Part shown: one piece after another, positions 1-7,683 of the stretch
Layout: every line of letters begins with the position of its first letter
Position numbering within the stretch: position 1 is the stretch's first letter
Source of the DNA: a virus
Reading direction: 5' to 3' (one strand)
IMG/VR virus record: IMGVR_UViG_3300035701_000046
Location: 1-52,717 of that record
DNA length: 52,717 bases
Translations under genes and position numbers: made by a program
Notes under the pieces: generated by a model
Database searches by the model: none
The model's input: the letters and a program-made list of their open reading frames with translations, nothing else
What the model was told of the DNA's origin: nothing

Positions 1-133
1 CGTCCCAACCCTTGTCAAACAGCCAGCGCATTCCTCCGTATGGCTCGTCGCTCTCCAACAACCCCTCAAACGCCTCATCCTTCCCTTTGGACACGTTTTC
101 GGGACGTGTACCCGCCTCGGACTTGTCATTCAT
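1..133 (-). CDS. Small phage protein, C-terminus cut by window edge
   Basis: Reading leftward from ATG at 133 gives at least 44 codons beginning MNDKSEAG and containing EAFEGLLES and FDKGWD. The Glu-Ala-Phe-Glu ... Gly-Trp-Asp pattern is common in small phage proteins, and the protein at 5424-5741 has the same layout (RAFEEWW ... FDAGWDAH). A GAGAGG ribosome site lies 7 bases upstream. The frame continues upstream to an ATG at 202 that also has a good AGGAG site, so a 23-residue longer start is possible. No function is known. Confidence 0.6.
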   Translation of the reverse strand, partial: MNDKSEAGTRPENVSKGKDEAFEGLLESDEPYGGMRWLFDKGWD

Positions 134-216
134 CGTCCCGCCTCTCTCAAATGATCCTCTATGATCTCGGCCAACTTCTCCCTGATCTTTCTCTGACAGC
201 ATTTCAACTCCTGTCC

Positions 217-1578
217 TCAGACCGGTAATCCGTTATCGTTACTCGCCGATTCCTTCGCTTCCCGCGCCCAACAGTGGATTCGACCGATATCTCCACGGGG
301 ATAAAGAACCATCTGCTCATCCCCGGCTTCTCCGTCGCGATCCTTCGCGAATCCGAGGTTCAGCGTCTTGTCTTCGAAATCTTCCTCTGTCTGAGAGAGA
401 TAGAGAACGGCGGTACACCATTCGGTCGGCGCGCGTCCGTACTTGAAATCGTCCTGAGTGAGGTACTTGTCGAACTTCGTCTTTCCAGCGGCCTGCCCGA
501 ACGCGACGAGAGCGAGACCCTTCTCCTGTTTCCAACTTTTCGCCAGGAGCTGCATGCTCTCGGCGGCGAGCGCGATGTCTTTCCAGTCTAGGGTGGCAGC
601 GATGTCGGTCAACTGATCGATGATGACCAGGTCAGGATCGAATGGGAGCATCAGCAGCTCGGCTTCAATCGCGGCCATCGTGGGCTTTTTAGGGTATGAC
701 CGTACCTCGTATATCCTCTTTGCGTCTTTCCATTCCTCGGTGTCCTTCATGAAGTCTGTGAGCTGCTCCTGAGAGAGAAGCCACGGTTTTCTGAGAAGGA
801 CGTTTGTCGGGATCTCGGAGCGCCGGGCGTAGAAGCGAGCGATATCCTTCTCGGCCCGCATTTCGAGGCTGAATTTCACGACCTTGAAACCGGCAAGCGC
901 CGCCGCGTAGCCGATCTGCGTCCCGAACAGACTCTTGCCGCGTCCCGAGTATCCGAAGAGAAGGTAGTTCTCCCCTCGATACCAGCCCCCACCGAGCCTT
1001 TCGTCGAGCCAGGGGATTCCTGTCGTTATCGCGTTGGTCCCCGTGTCTCCTGCTTCAACCCGCGCGAGCAGAGTACGCAGATAGCTGTCCGCGTCTCGCG
1101 TAATCGGGTCCACACGAACCACCCGGTCACCTTCGGTCGCGAGCCGCTGCACGATCGTCATCATCGAGGTCGAGAACGCGGCGAAATTCTGCCTGTCGAG
1201 ATGTTCGAGACTCTCGCCGATGCCCTGGTGAGCAACGTGGACTTTGTGCTTGATCTTTAGCTGATCCCGGAGGAAGTCGAATCCCTCGGGTTCGGTGGTG
1301 CCGTAAATCTCATCGAGAAGGTTATCCAGTAGACCGATGTCCGTAAGGGCGAGCTTGGGATTGTCCGATTTGATCGATTGGATAAGGATCTCGCGGGAGG
1401 GCGGGATATCGTTGTACGTCTTGAGATAGGTGAAGATTGCTCTGCCGACAATCTTCGTGTAGGGATTCAGAAAGTAATCGAGCTTGAGGCCAGACTCGCG
1501 ACGGCGTAGACGCTCCCGCGTGTCGGGTTGGTGTATGAGACAGGCGAGTACCTTCGCCTCGATCGCCCGTGCATCCAT
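217..1578 (-). CDS. Replicative DNA helicase, DnaB-like
   Basis: This 453-residue protein has the DnaB layout. Residues 1-100 are a helical N-terminal domain. A RecA-like ATPase core follows, with Walker A GYSGRGKS at about 209-216, preceded by GGGWYRGENY, and Walker B LVIIDQ at about 317-322. DnaB-family enzymes are hexameric and unwind DNA ahead of the replication fork in the cytoplasm. The DnaC-like loader is encoded just upstream in the same leftward operon, which supports the assignment. No strong ribosome site precedes ATG 1578. Some phage DnaB-like proteins act in recombination instead, but the paired loader favours replication. Confidence 0.9.
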   Translation of the reverse strand: MDARAIEAKVLACLIHQPDTRERLRRRESGLKLDYFLNPYTKIVGRAIFTYLKTYNDIPPSREILIQSIKSDNPKLALTDIGLLDNLLDEIYGTTEPEGFDFLRDQLKIKHKVHVAHQGIGESLEHLDRQNFAAFSTSMMTIVQRLATEGDRVVRVDPITRDADSYLRTLLARVEAGDTGTNAITTGIPWLDERLGGGWYRGENYLLFGYSGRGKSLFGTQIGYAAALAGFKVVKFSLEMRAEKDIARFYARRSEIPTNVLLRKPWLLSQEQLTDFMKDTEEWKDAKRIYEVRSYPKKPTMAAIEAELLMLPFDPDLVIIDQLTDIAATLDWKDIALAAESMQLLAKSWKQEKGLALVAFGQAAGKTKFDKYLTQDDFKYGRAPTEWCTAVLYLSQTEEDFEDKTLNLGFAKDRDGEAGDEQMVLYPRGDIGRIHCWAREAKESASNDNGLPV

Positions 1579-1758
1579 TGTTCAGCTATATGTAAACGGT
1601 TGCAGTGTTGTCGTTGAAAAGAGAGATTTGAGGGTACTACTTTCACGGCTTGATCTGCAAGAGAATCAGAGACCCGGCTCCGTTTTTCTGTGGAAAACAT
1701 GTGGCCCTGCGAGAAACGACGGAGCCACAATATCTTGAGCAAGTCTAGGCGATCGATA
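1579..1758. other. Intergenic stretch with inverted repeat and DnaA-box-like site
   Basis: This 180-base gap separates the loader gene from the helicase gene. It holds a perfect 8-base inverted repeat, GGCTCCGT at 1676-1683 and ACGGAGCC at 1719-1726, with a 35-base loop. Inside the loop TGTGGAAAA (1689-1697) is, on the other strand, TTTTCCACA, which fits the DnaA-box consensus TTWTNCACA. I see no convincing gene. It may be an attenuator or a protein-binding region. Confidence 0.5.
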
Positions 1759-2673
1759 CTACTGGTTCGGTTTCTCCGAGACGGTCGCTCCGAGCGGTTT
1801 CCATTTGTTCATGAACCTCAGCTCGCATAGGTAAACCCGCGTGCTATACACGCACCGGGCACAAGGAAACAACGAGGTCTGACTGCCCCCGGTCTTTTCG
1901 AAAGGGAGCCGTTTCATACAGGGAGGCTCCCCGGTCAGAGTAGCCCTGTGGGCAATTACACGGTCAATATCGGCTTTATTCTCTCGGAAATCGGGAGATT
2001 CACGAGTGATCTTCATCGTGGAGAAAGCGAATGCCCTCGAAACGATTGACCATCCGGCTCTCTTGGAGAAGGCGGCATGCCCCATGTTCGTGTTCATCAC
2101 AACACATCGCTTCCGCCGTCCACCGGCAGTGACCCGATCGATCAGATCGAAAAGGTCCTCAGCGTCCCACCATTTCTTCTCGCCCTCAGAGGAGAGATTA
2201 TCGATGATCACCAGCCGGGCTGCGTTGAGCATCTCCAGAAGTTCCACGTAGAGAGCCGGGTTGTGCATGATGAATTTTTTCTTGTCCACCCACTCACGGA
2301 TCGACACACAGAGCGTTGGGATCTTGTGGACTTCAATCGCCTCGCTGGCAATCATGTAACTGAGAAAACTCTTCCCTCGCCCAGACTCACCGATGATCAG
2401 CAAACCGGTTCCCGCGTGGATGTGGAATCGAATCTGTCTCGCGAATTCCATCGCTTTTCTAAGAGGTTCCCGATTAGGGACCTGGTAATCCTCCCACTGG
2501 CTAAACAAGTAGTCGAACGGCACGCCGCTCTTGAAGGCCCGCTCGACAAAATGGAGCGCCTCCCTATCCACCGGCCCGCGCATGACCTGGGGGAAGCTCT
2601 CTTTGAGAATCTCCCGGAGCTGCGTTGGGTAGGACGAGCGCAGATCGAAATCGCGGAGGCTTCTGTCTTGCAT
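1759..2673 (-). CDS. DnaC-like helicase loader (AAA+ ATPase)
   Basis: This 304-residue protein has Walker A GESGRGKS at about 95-102, Walker B LVIIDNL at about 154-160 and a TNM segment near 195, as in DnaC/IstB-type ATPases. DnaC proteins deliver DnaB helicase to single-stranded DNA, and the helicase is the next gene downstream. ATG 2673 is chosen because GAGGTG lies just before it and an earlier start would overrun the small gene upstream. The last 55 residues carry cysteines at about 252, 271, 274 and 283, a possible zinc site not typical of the family. Confidence 0.85.
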   Translation of the reverse strand: MQDRSLRDFDLRSSYPTQLREILKESFPQVMRGPVDREALHFVERAFKSGVPFDYLFSQWEDYQVPNREPLRKAMEFARQIRFHIHAGTGLLIIGESGRGKSFLSYMIASEAIEVHKIPTLCVSIREWVDKKKFIMHNPALYVELLEMLNAARLVIIDNLSSEGEKKWWDAEDLFDLIDRVTAGGRRKRCVVMNTNMGHAAFSKRAGWSIVSRAFAFSTMKITRESPDFRENKADIDRVIAHRATLTGEPPCMKRLPFEKTGGSQTSLFPCARCVYSTRVYLCELRFMNKWKPLGATVSEKPNQ

Positions 2674-2680
2674 GTTCACC

Positions 2681-2866
2681 TCATTCCGGCATCGGCGGAT
2701 CTGATTTGTTCCCGAGAATCCAATCGATTGCCGCGACAACGCCATCCTCGTATGTCCCCATTTCGGGACGTTCCCTTCCCGCTTCGCGGTCATCGATACT
2801 ATCCATCGCCTTCTGCGCCTGGTCGTCGATCTCCGCTTTGGTCCGTTCTGTTATTAAGTTCTCCAT
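2681..2866 (-). CDS. Small acidic hypothetical protein
   Basis: A 61-residue protein, MENLITERTKAEIDD..., rich in Asp and Glu. GAGGAAAG precedes the start, and its stop lies 8 bases before the loader start, within the loader's ribosome-site region. Translation of the two is therefore probably coupled. No family is recognised. It could be an accessory to the replication proteins purely by position. Confidence 0.7.
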   Translation of the reverse strand: MENLITERTKAEIDDQAQKAMDSIDDREAGRERPEMGTYEDGVVAAIDWILGNKSDPPMPE

Positions 2867-2911
2867 TCTTTCCTCACATTCTGTTAGTGGGCCTTTCGAC
2901 GACGCCGGGCT

Positions 2912-3835
2912 TTACTCGTGCTCTGGCGGTTTTATGGCATATTCCTTCTCGACGAATCCGGGCAGACGGCCATGTACCATAGTGTGCCGTACCCAAATCC
3001 GTCGGCCATCCCAGAGCCGACGAATATGACCACGTCTGAAATGAGAACGGAATCCAGGACCAGTGCCTGTCGAAGTATGTGGTGAGTCCCAAACTTCTGA
3101 ATCAACGACTAAAACCTTGTACGAATATAGTGGAGTTCTATCTCTTCGTTTTCTCGCGCGTACCAGCTTTTCAGGGGGGGCTATATCCCTCGTTTTGACG
3201 TTATGAAGTGAGAGCATTACCATGAGGTTCAGTGCCGCGCCGAAATCGGTAAGGTACTCATTAACTACTTTCGCAGGATCCAATCCCCCTGCTCGTAGCT
3301 TTTCCTGCATGCTTGGAGAAAGCGCCGAAGTTGCTTGGAACCCTGGGCCGTGATCAGGAAGGAACATGACTGCCGCTGTCCCCTCTGTCATCCATCTCGG
3401 ATATTCAGACTTGAAATACGATGTACTAAAAACGTAGAAAGCGCGTCCTGGACCGTCTTCTTTGAAACGTTCTTCTACGAATCTTTTCCCGACAGCGCCT
3501 GCGTTTGAAAAGACAAGCGTGATTTTCCATCCTCGGCAGATGATCTTAAATTCTGATCCCGTCTCTGGCGTGTCTTCTCTCAGAAATTCTTCGGTGAGAA
3601 TAATCGTAGGCTCGGCTGGCAGCCTTATCGTTGCCTTCAAATCTTCTGTGATCACATTTGTCTCACCAAGAATCATGGCAGCATCGGGCAAGTAGAAACG
3701 TTGCCCGAATTTCAAACCTCTCGCCAATAACACGAGATTGGTAGCGACACTGGGATCTGAACTGCGATCATTGACACACCGTGTAGCCAATTCTCGGATA
3801 TCTTTCTCGGCTTGTGTGAACTTGGACCAGTGCAT
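2912..3835 (-). CDS. Conserved phage/plasmid protein with C-terminal HFRRGHIRRL motif
   Basis: This 307-residue protein ends with a motif I recognise from many unassigned phage and plasmid proteins: SHFRRGHIRRLWDGRRIWVR followed by a short basic tail (about residues 267-286). The N-terminal two thirds resembles a compact alpha/beta domain, with FYLPDAAMIL and TIILTEEFLRE. The function of the family is unknown. It lies at the head of the loader-helicase part of the leftward operon. ATG 3835 has only a weak GGAG ribosome site. Confidence 0.75.
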   Translation of the reverse strand: MHWSKFTQAEKDIRELATRCVNDRSSDPSVATNLVLLARGLKFGQRFYLPDAAMILGETNVITEDLKATIRLPAEPTIILTEEFLREDTPETGSEFKIICRGWKITLVFSNAGAVGKRFVEERFKEDGPGRAFYVFSTSYFKSEYPRWMTEGTAAVMFLPDHGPGFQATSALSPSMQEKLRAGGLDPAKVVNEYLTDFGAALNLMVMLSLHNVKTRDIAPPEKLVRARKRRDRTPLYSYKVLVVDSEVWDSPHTSTGTGPGFRSHFRRGHIRRLWDGRRIWVRHTMVHGRLPGFVEKEYAIKPPEHE

Positions 3836-3944
3836 ATTGCTCCATCAATTCCCGCGTGTCGGTTGGTCTGGTGCTGTCAGGGAGAATTGCAAAGCCCTTT
3901 TGCCCATTTGCCGTTATTTCCGACTTTGCAGGGCGCGACCTCAC
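3768..3944 (-). CDS. Possible small ORF overlapping the next gene
   Basis: A GTG-started frame of 58 codons reads VRSRPAKSEITANGQKG ... RELMEQYALVQVHT and fills an otherwise empty 154-base gap. Its amino acid make-up looks protein-like, but it overlaps the downstream gene by 68 bases and its ribosome site is poor. It may be a relic or simply chance. Confidence 0.25.
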   Translation of the reverse strand: MRSRPAKSEITANGQKGFAILPDSTRPTDTRELMEQYALVQVHTSRERYPRIGYTVCQ

Positions 3945-3989
3945 CGCTACTAGCGTAACGTTCGCGGACGCGGGAACTCGTTATGACCC

Positions 3990-4169
3990 CTAGACCCCGA
4001 GGTCCGGCGCTGCGCTTTTCTCGATGAGGTCTCGAACCCGTGCGATCTCGCCTTCGACTTGCTCCGCCATGACGGCGGCGTCTTTGGCTTCGGCGAGGAA
4101 CTTGTCCCGCCTCTTTTCGAGACGCTTGATCTCGCTCTCCAACGACTTCTTCGCTCTGGTACTCAGCAT
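3990..4169 (-). CDS. Short coiled-coil protein
   Basis: A 59-residue frame begins MLSTRAKKSLESEIKRLEKR and contains a heptad-like run of Leu, Ile, Val and Ala with many charged residues, so it is probably a single coiled coil. AAGGAG lies 5 bases before ATG 4169, an excellent ribosome site. It sits in the leftward small-gene operon. No family is recognised. Confidence 0.7.
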   Translation of the reverse strand: MLSTRAKKSLESEIKRLEKRRDKFLAEAKDAAVMAEQVEGEIARVRDLIEKSAAPDLGV

Positions 4170-4192
4170 CGTTGCTCCTTCCGTGGTTTTGG

Positions 4193-4381
4193 TTACTCTC
4201 CTCTGGTCAGGATCGCAATCTCTCCTGCCAACTCCTGATGATAGCGACGGCTGACCGGCGTCGAGGCCGGTTTCGCCTGGGATTTATGGTGATAGTAGAG
4301 CTTCAGCAGTAACGCTCGTTGTCGTTTCTCGATTTCTAACAGCCTGTTGAGCTGCGAAGCAAAGTCTTCAAGATTTTCCAT
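4193..4381 (-). CDS. Small helical hypothetical protein
   Basis: A 62-residue protein, MENLEDFASQLNRLLEIEKRQ..., mostly helical and positively charged at its C-terminus. GAGAGAGG precedes ATG 4381. The gene overlaps the end of the upstream gene by 14 bases. An in-frame start at 4432 would lengthen the overlap and lacks a ribosome site. Confidence 0.65.
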   Translation of the reverse strand: MENLEDFASQLNRLLEIEKRQRALLLKLYYHHKSQAKPASTPVSRRYHQELAGEIAILTRGE

Positions 4382-4904
4382 CGGGCCTCTCTCGTGAGCG
4401 ATCACCACAGAACTTCTCTTCCAGAAGGTCAATGCGCGCTCTCTCTATCTGGATGTCTCCTGGGTCGCATTCGTCCGCGCAGAGATCAACCCAACCTCTC
4501 CAGGCCCCATACGCCTCTTTGAGCGCGGTCTTCATCTCATCGAAAGTAGTAATGACCCACTCACCCGAACCGCCGGATCTCACATGGCGGAGTTCTATCT
4601 GTAGACGTTCTTCAAGTGAAAAAGCCATCTCCACCTCCCTCTGACCGATTGGACATAGGTCAAAGGGATGCTGTCGGCATCTGGCGCATTCGTCAAGATG
4701 CTTATGGAACTGGTCGGGATTCGCTGTCGGCACATCTCCGTCTGGCCTTGTGCCGTGCATACGGTCCGTGACATTCGGGAAGTACCTCTTGAGCATCTCG
4801 CCTGGCGTCATTCCCTTCTCCGGGAATCTCTGACTGAGGCTCTTACACTGCTCACACGTCTCTTCGGGTCCTTCCCAGTAGTTGCACCAGATGTGATGAC
4901 CCAT
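4368..4904 (-). CDS. Cysteine-rich zinc-binding hypothetical protein
   Basis: This 178-residue protein has two cysteine clusters: CEQC near residue 18, and HLDECARCRQHPFDLCPIG near residues 69-87. The second has the His-x3-Cys-x2-Cys spacing of small zinc-binding modules. A charged helical C-terminal half starts near MAFSLEERLQ. GGAGGGAAGAG precedes ATG 4904. The sequence suggests a zinc-stabilised protein, perhaps nucleic-acid binding. The two halves could once have been separate genes. Confidence 0.7.
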   Translation of the reverse strand: MGHHIWCNYWEGPEETCEQCKSLSQRFPEKGMTPGEMLKRYFPNVTDRMHGTRPDGDVPTANPDQFHKHLDECARCRQHPFDLCPIGQREVEMAFSLEERLQIELRHVRSGGSGEWVITTFDEMKTALKEAYGAWRGWVDLCADECDPGDIQIERARIDLLEEKFCGDRSRERPDGKS

Positions 4905-4917
4905 CTCTTCCCTCCGT

Positions 4918-5046
4918 TTACCCGCCGACGCTTCGAGCGACGAGAATCACGATCCCGACGAAAAGCCCTGCTAAGGCGGCGATTGTTGCGATTACGATGA
5001 CGATCGCCACTACGAGCACGAACAAATCTCGAATCGCCGAGAACAA
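4918..5046 (-). CDS. Single-pass membrane micropeptide
   Basis: From TTG 5046 the frame encodes 42 residues, nearly all one hydrophobic segment (FVLVVAIVIVIATIAALAG). TTG is preferred because AAAGGA lies 5-6 bases before it and it starts 19 bases after the upstream stop. An ATG at 5148 would give 76 residues with a basic cytoplasmic tail but overlaps the upstream gene by 83 bases and lacks a ribosome site. It is probably an inner-membrane protein of unknown role. Confidence 0.5.
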   Translation of the reverse strand: MFSAIRDLFVLVVAIVIVIATIAALAGLFVGIVILVARSVGG

Positions 5047-5065
5047 TTTCGTCCTTTCGGTTTCC

Positions 5066-5407
5066 TCACGGCTCTGCTTGATACTCGGCTGTCGTCCGCC
5101 AATCTCGCTTCGTCCATATCCGCGCTGCTCGCGCCTTCCTCTCCTCATGAGCGAGTTTCCATGCTTCCTCAGAGAGTTGACACCAGCAGGGGGACTGCGT
5201 TAGATGTCCGATTCGCTTCGCTATCTTTTTCAGGTCTTCAGAGCAGATTCGTCCGAACTGGATGAACCCGCTTTGGTGCCATTTCTCCGCGATCTCGAAA
5301 TCCTCGCGATTCATGTGGGCCGTCTTAACCCGTCCGGCGTCCACTACCTGTGTCTCCAGAAAGAGGAGAAGGCTTCTCTCCTCTTTCGTCATTTCTGCGA
5401 GCGTCAT
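5066..5407 (-). CDS. Hypothetical protein, 113 residues
   Basis: The protein starts MTLAEMTKEERSLLLFLET and reads as a small winged-helix-like or helical domain, with HMNREDFEIAEKWHQSGFI and a CWC pair near residue 79. AGGAGAG precedes ATG 5407. The LLxFLET ... VxxxHMxxxDxExxxxW pattern is seen in unassigned phage proteins. No function can be given. Confidence 0.7.
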   Translation of the reverse strand: MTLAEMTKEERSLLLFLETQVVDAGRVKTAHMNREDFEIAEKWHQSGFIQFGRICSEDLKKIAKRIGHLTQSPCWCQLSEEAWKLAHEERKARAARIWTKRDWRTTAEYQAEP

Positions 5408-5423
5408 GTCTACTCTCCTGGTG

Positions 5424-5741
5424 CTAAGCTGATGGCTTACGATAACGGGGTTCTCCGTGTAACGGACAGAACGCCGTTCCCTCTGTCGGGTTGCACTCAC
5501 AAGCGCGGTCTCCGATATTAGGCGGGGCATCGAAGGCGGCAATGGCGGCGCAAACTTCCGCGTCGGCAACGGTGTGCTCTTCAAGTGTTGACGCATCTAT
5601 TTTCTTTCTCGCCGCCTCGATGAGCGGCTTGACTCGCTCCGCGTGGGCGTCCCAACCGGCATCGAACGCCGTTGGTGTCATCGGTTGCAGCGGTGCGCTT
5701 GTTGTCCACCACTCCTCAAACGCCCTATCCTTGTCGGTCAT
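5424..5741 (-). CDS. Small phage protein with FDAGWDAH motif and C-terminal cysteines
   Basis: A 105-residue protein with RAFEEWW near the start and FDAGWDAHAERV near residue 26, typical of unassigned phage proteins that end in helices. The C-terminal CECNPTEGTAFCPLHG could bind zinc. The protein cut by the left window edge shares the layout. The first four bases of the start overlap the stop of the preceding gene (ATGA), indicating coupled translation. Confidence 0.75.
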   Translation of the reverse strand: MTDKDRAFEEWWTTSAPLQPMTPTAFDAGWDAHAERVKPLIEAARKKIDASTLEEHTVADAEVCAAIAAFDAPPNIGDRACECNPTEGTAFCPLHGEPRYRKPSA

Positions 5742-5938
5742 TCGGCCACCCCCTTGCTCTTCAAAATGATCTGCTCAAAGTGCTGGATGTAGTGGATCGA
5801 TCCACTCTCGTGCCGCACACGCCAACAATCGCCCGTCGCCTGGGGTACGTAGAGCACCAGGCAGTTGTGCATAGAGGCATCGTCGCCAAAGTAGATGTTT
5901 ACCAGATCGCCCTCTTGAATCTTGTCCTTGTCGATCAT
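5738..5938 (-). CDS. Small beta-rich hypothetical protein
   Basis: A 66-residue protein, MIDKDKIQEGDLVNIYFGDD..., predicted beta-rich like an SH3 barrel (GDLVNIYFG, NCLVLYVPQ, CWRVRHESG). The start overlaps the upstream stop and the stop overlaps the next start, so it sits in the middle of a translationally coupled set. Function unknown. Confidence 0.75.
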   Translation of the reverse strand: MIDKDKIQEGDLVNIYFGDDASMHNCLVLYVPQATGDCWRVRHESGSIHYIQHFEQIILKSKGVAE

Positions 5939-6123
5939 GGCTTGGCCTCCTCAATCTCGCATTTGCACGGCCACGACCCGCTACCCCACCCGCATATAGG
6001 ACATATCCATCGAGCGCCACACGCGCAATTACCCTCGCCGGTCCACGGCTCCGGCTTTGGTTGATTCCATTTGTACGGGCGTAGGTCTGGATGGTGGCAA
6101 ATATGCTGCTCTTTCCCACTCAT
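5935..6123 (-). CDS. Small zinc-ribbon protein
   Basis: From ATG 6123 the 62-residue product MSGKEQHICHHPDLRPY... carries CACG, CPICG and CKCE, enough cysteines for a treble-clef or ribbon fold. GGGAGGGG precedes the start, which overlaps the upstream stop by four bases (ATGA). An upstream in-frame start at 6150 is less likely. It is one of a series of small zinc proteins in this block. Confidence 0.7.
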   Translation of the reverse strand: MSGKEQHICHHPDLRPYKWNQPKPEPWTGEGNCACGARWICPICGWGSGSWPCKCEIEEAKP

Positions 6124-6329
6124 TTCCCCTCCCTTGCAATCCGTTGGCACACGCGGGAGGCGGCAATAGCGTCGGAAAGCGCCATCTGTTTGTCGGACAC
6201 CTCAAACTCCTCGCACGCCTCGTAGTCCACCGCCGCCCTCAACACCGGCTCCACGTCGGCGCGGTAGGTGGTGAAGTCGTCCGGCTGATCTCTTATCGGC
6301 TCACCAGGATCGCTGTATTTCTCGCTCAC
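6120..6329 (-). CDS. Small hypothetical protein
   Basis: A 69-residue acidic protein, MSEKYSDPGEPIRDQPDDF..., with a helical C-terminal half (LSDAIAASRVCQRIAREG). It is coupled to the next gene by an ATGA overlap. The layout resembles single-strand or ribosome-associated phage accessory proteins only superficially, so no function is assigned. Confidence 0.65.
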   Translation of the reverse strand: MSEKYSDPGEPIRDQPDDFTTYRADVEPVLRAAVDYEACEEFEVSDKQMALSDAIAASRVCQRIAREGK

Positions 6330-6345
6330 TTCTTTCCTCCCTTGA

Positions 6346-6834
6346 CTACCCGGAAACAGGGGATCGTTTGGCCCATTTCTGGCAAAGCATCATGTGGCCT
6401 CGGGCCGCGTCCCACGCCTTGTTGTATCCAGTGAAATCAAGTTCTAGCCCCGATATTTGTGGAAGCCCGCAACCGCAGTCTTTCGATACACACGGATCTC
6501 CCGCCCTGAATACCATCGTCTCGTATTTGCGATCATAGCCGATGTACGCGAATCCAAACTCTTTCATGTAGGCGTGGTCAAAATCGTCGCCGCGAAGTTG
6601 CTGGTTAGCAACTAGCCAAGCTGGTTTGTAGACCTTCGCGTGTATTTCTCTGCTCCCGCGCTCCGGCCAGTACTCTCCGACCGTCGATATGAGCCACGGG
6701 CCAACCTTCGTGCAAAGATGAAAACGGCACCACTGGGCGCAGATGAAGTGCCCGGCGTGCCCGAACCACTTCCACCGCTGTTTTGGAATCGGCCTATCCC
6801 TCGTGACCCAGACCCTCATGGTTTTCTTCGGCAT
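6346..6834 (-). CDS. Hypothetical protein, 162 residues
   Basis: The frame from ATG 6834 (MPKKTMRVWVTRDRP) is aromatic-rich (KQRWKWFGHAGHF, CAQWCRFHLC) and has a later CVSKDCGCG cluster. The Cys/His density suggests zinc binding. An upstream start at 6879 overlaps the methyltransferase gene, and ATG 6819 is another option. No start has a strong ribosome site. No family is recognised. Confidence 0.6.
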   Translation of the reverse strand: MPKKTMRVWVTRDRPIPKQRWKWFGHAGHFICAQWCRFHLCTKVGPWLISTVGEYWPERGSREIHAKVYKPAWLVANQQLRGDDFDHAYMKEFGFAYIGYDRKYETMVFRAGDPCVSKDCGCGLPQISGLELDFTGYNKAWDAARGHMMLCQKWAKRSPVSG

Positions 6835-6853
6835 GGCTTCGTATATCGGATTC

Positions 6854-7405
6854 TTACTCAATCGGCAATGCCTGAACATCCCACTGGAGCAAACCGTCCA
6901 GGGGCCTTTCGTCTTTCACGGGCCGACGCACTCGGACAAACACGCCGCTACTCTGAGGATCCGGGTCTATGCGCTCAATCTCCATATCCGCAAACGCAAG
7001 TCGCATTATTTCTGCCGTGAAACGCCAGTGATCTCCGGGATAGTCGTGTCGTCCAAAACCAGGCCCGCGAGTCGTAAGCATCAACACTCCACCAGGCTTG
7101 AGCGTCTGTTTCATCGCCACCACAGCCTCTTTCCAACGCTCGGCGTGTTCCAGCATTTCTGTACTGACAACCAAGTCGAATTGTGATGGCATTTCCTTGC
7201 CGACGTCGCAAACGTCCATCACTTTATCCACCCCTAACCCGGCCTGTAGATCGATGCCCAAGTAGTAAAGCGGCTTGAAAGCCTTCAGCAACCCGCGCCA
7301 AGATCCATTCACGTCTAACGAACCCGCTTCCAGAACGGTCTTTCCCTTGACATCTTCTTCCTTGATGTTTTCCTGTCCCCACCGCAACACTGATTGATGA
7401 CACAT
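6854..7405 (-). CDS. Class I SAM-dependent methyltransferase
   Basis: This 183-residue protein shows the Rossmann methyltransferase motifs in order: VLEAGSLDVNGS (SAM binding, residues 24-35), YLGIDLQAG (acidic residue for the ribose), FDLVVSTEMLEH (motif IV-like) and LKPGGVLMLTTRGPG (motif VI). The set resembles UbiE/ubiquinone-type small-molecule or sugar methyltransferases rather than DNA methylases, since no DPPY is present. The target may be a nucleotide, sugar or protein. It lies in the leftward block with 5 bases to the next gene. Confidence 0.85.
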   Translation of the reverse strand: MCHQSVLRWGQENIKEEDVKGKTVLEAGSLDVNGSWRGLLKAFKPLYYLGIDLQAGLGVDKVMDVCDVGKEMPSQFDLVVSTEMLEHAERWKEAVVAMKQTLKPGGVLMLTTRGPGFGRHDYPGDHWRFTAEIMRLAFADMEIERIDPDPQSSGVFVRVRRPVKDERPLDGLLQWDVQALPIE

Positions 7406-7410
7406 CGCCG

Positions 7411-7632
7411 CTAACTCTTTTCCAGCAGATCCGCTAGCTGTGCATCTGTGAGATCCAACAAAACCCGTAGCACGATTTCCTCATTCACCAAACCACCGCA
7501 GAGGACGTGGGGAATATCATGCCGCTCGTTTTCTTCTTCAAACGCCAGGTTCTTTACCGTAAGCGGAAGACCACAACTAGGACATTGCTCCACTGAGTTC
7601 GTCCTCTCGACCTTATACCTTTTTAGTTTCAC
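7411..7632 (-). CDS. Small zinc-binding protein
   Basis: The frame from GTG 7632 encodes 73 residues with CPSCG at about 18-22 and a later VLCGG, then a helical tail (LRVLLDLTDAQLADLLEKS). No ribosome site is obvious. The frame is open upstream as far as the stop of the previous gene and reads KRIWLDELG, which looks coding, so the true start may be an unusual codon further upstream. Confidence 0.6.
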   Translation of the reverse strand: MKLKRYKVERTNSVEQCPSCGLPLTVKNLAFEEENERHDIPHVLCGGLVNEEIVLRVLLDLTDAQLADLLEKS

Positions 7633-7683
7633 GCCAAGTTCGTCTAGCCAGATTCGCTTCCCAAGGCAACATCTGCAGATTTG

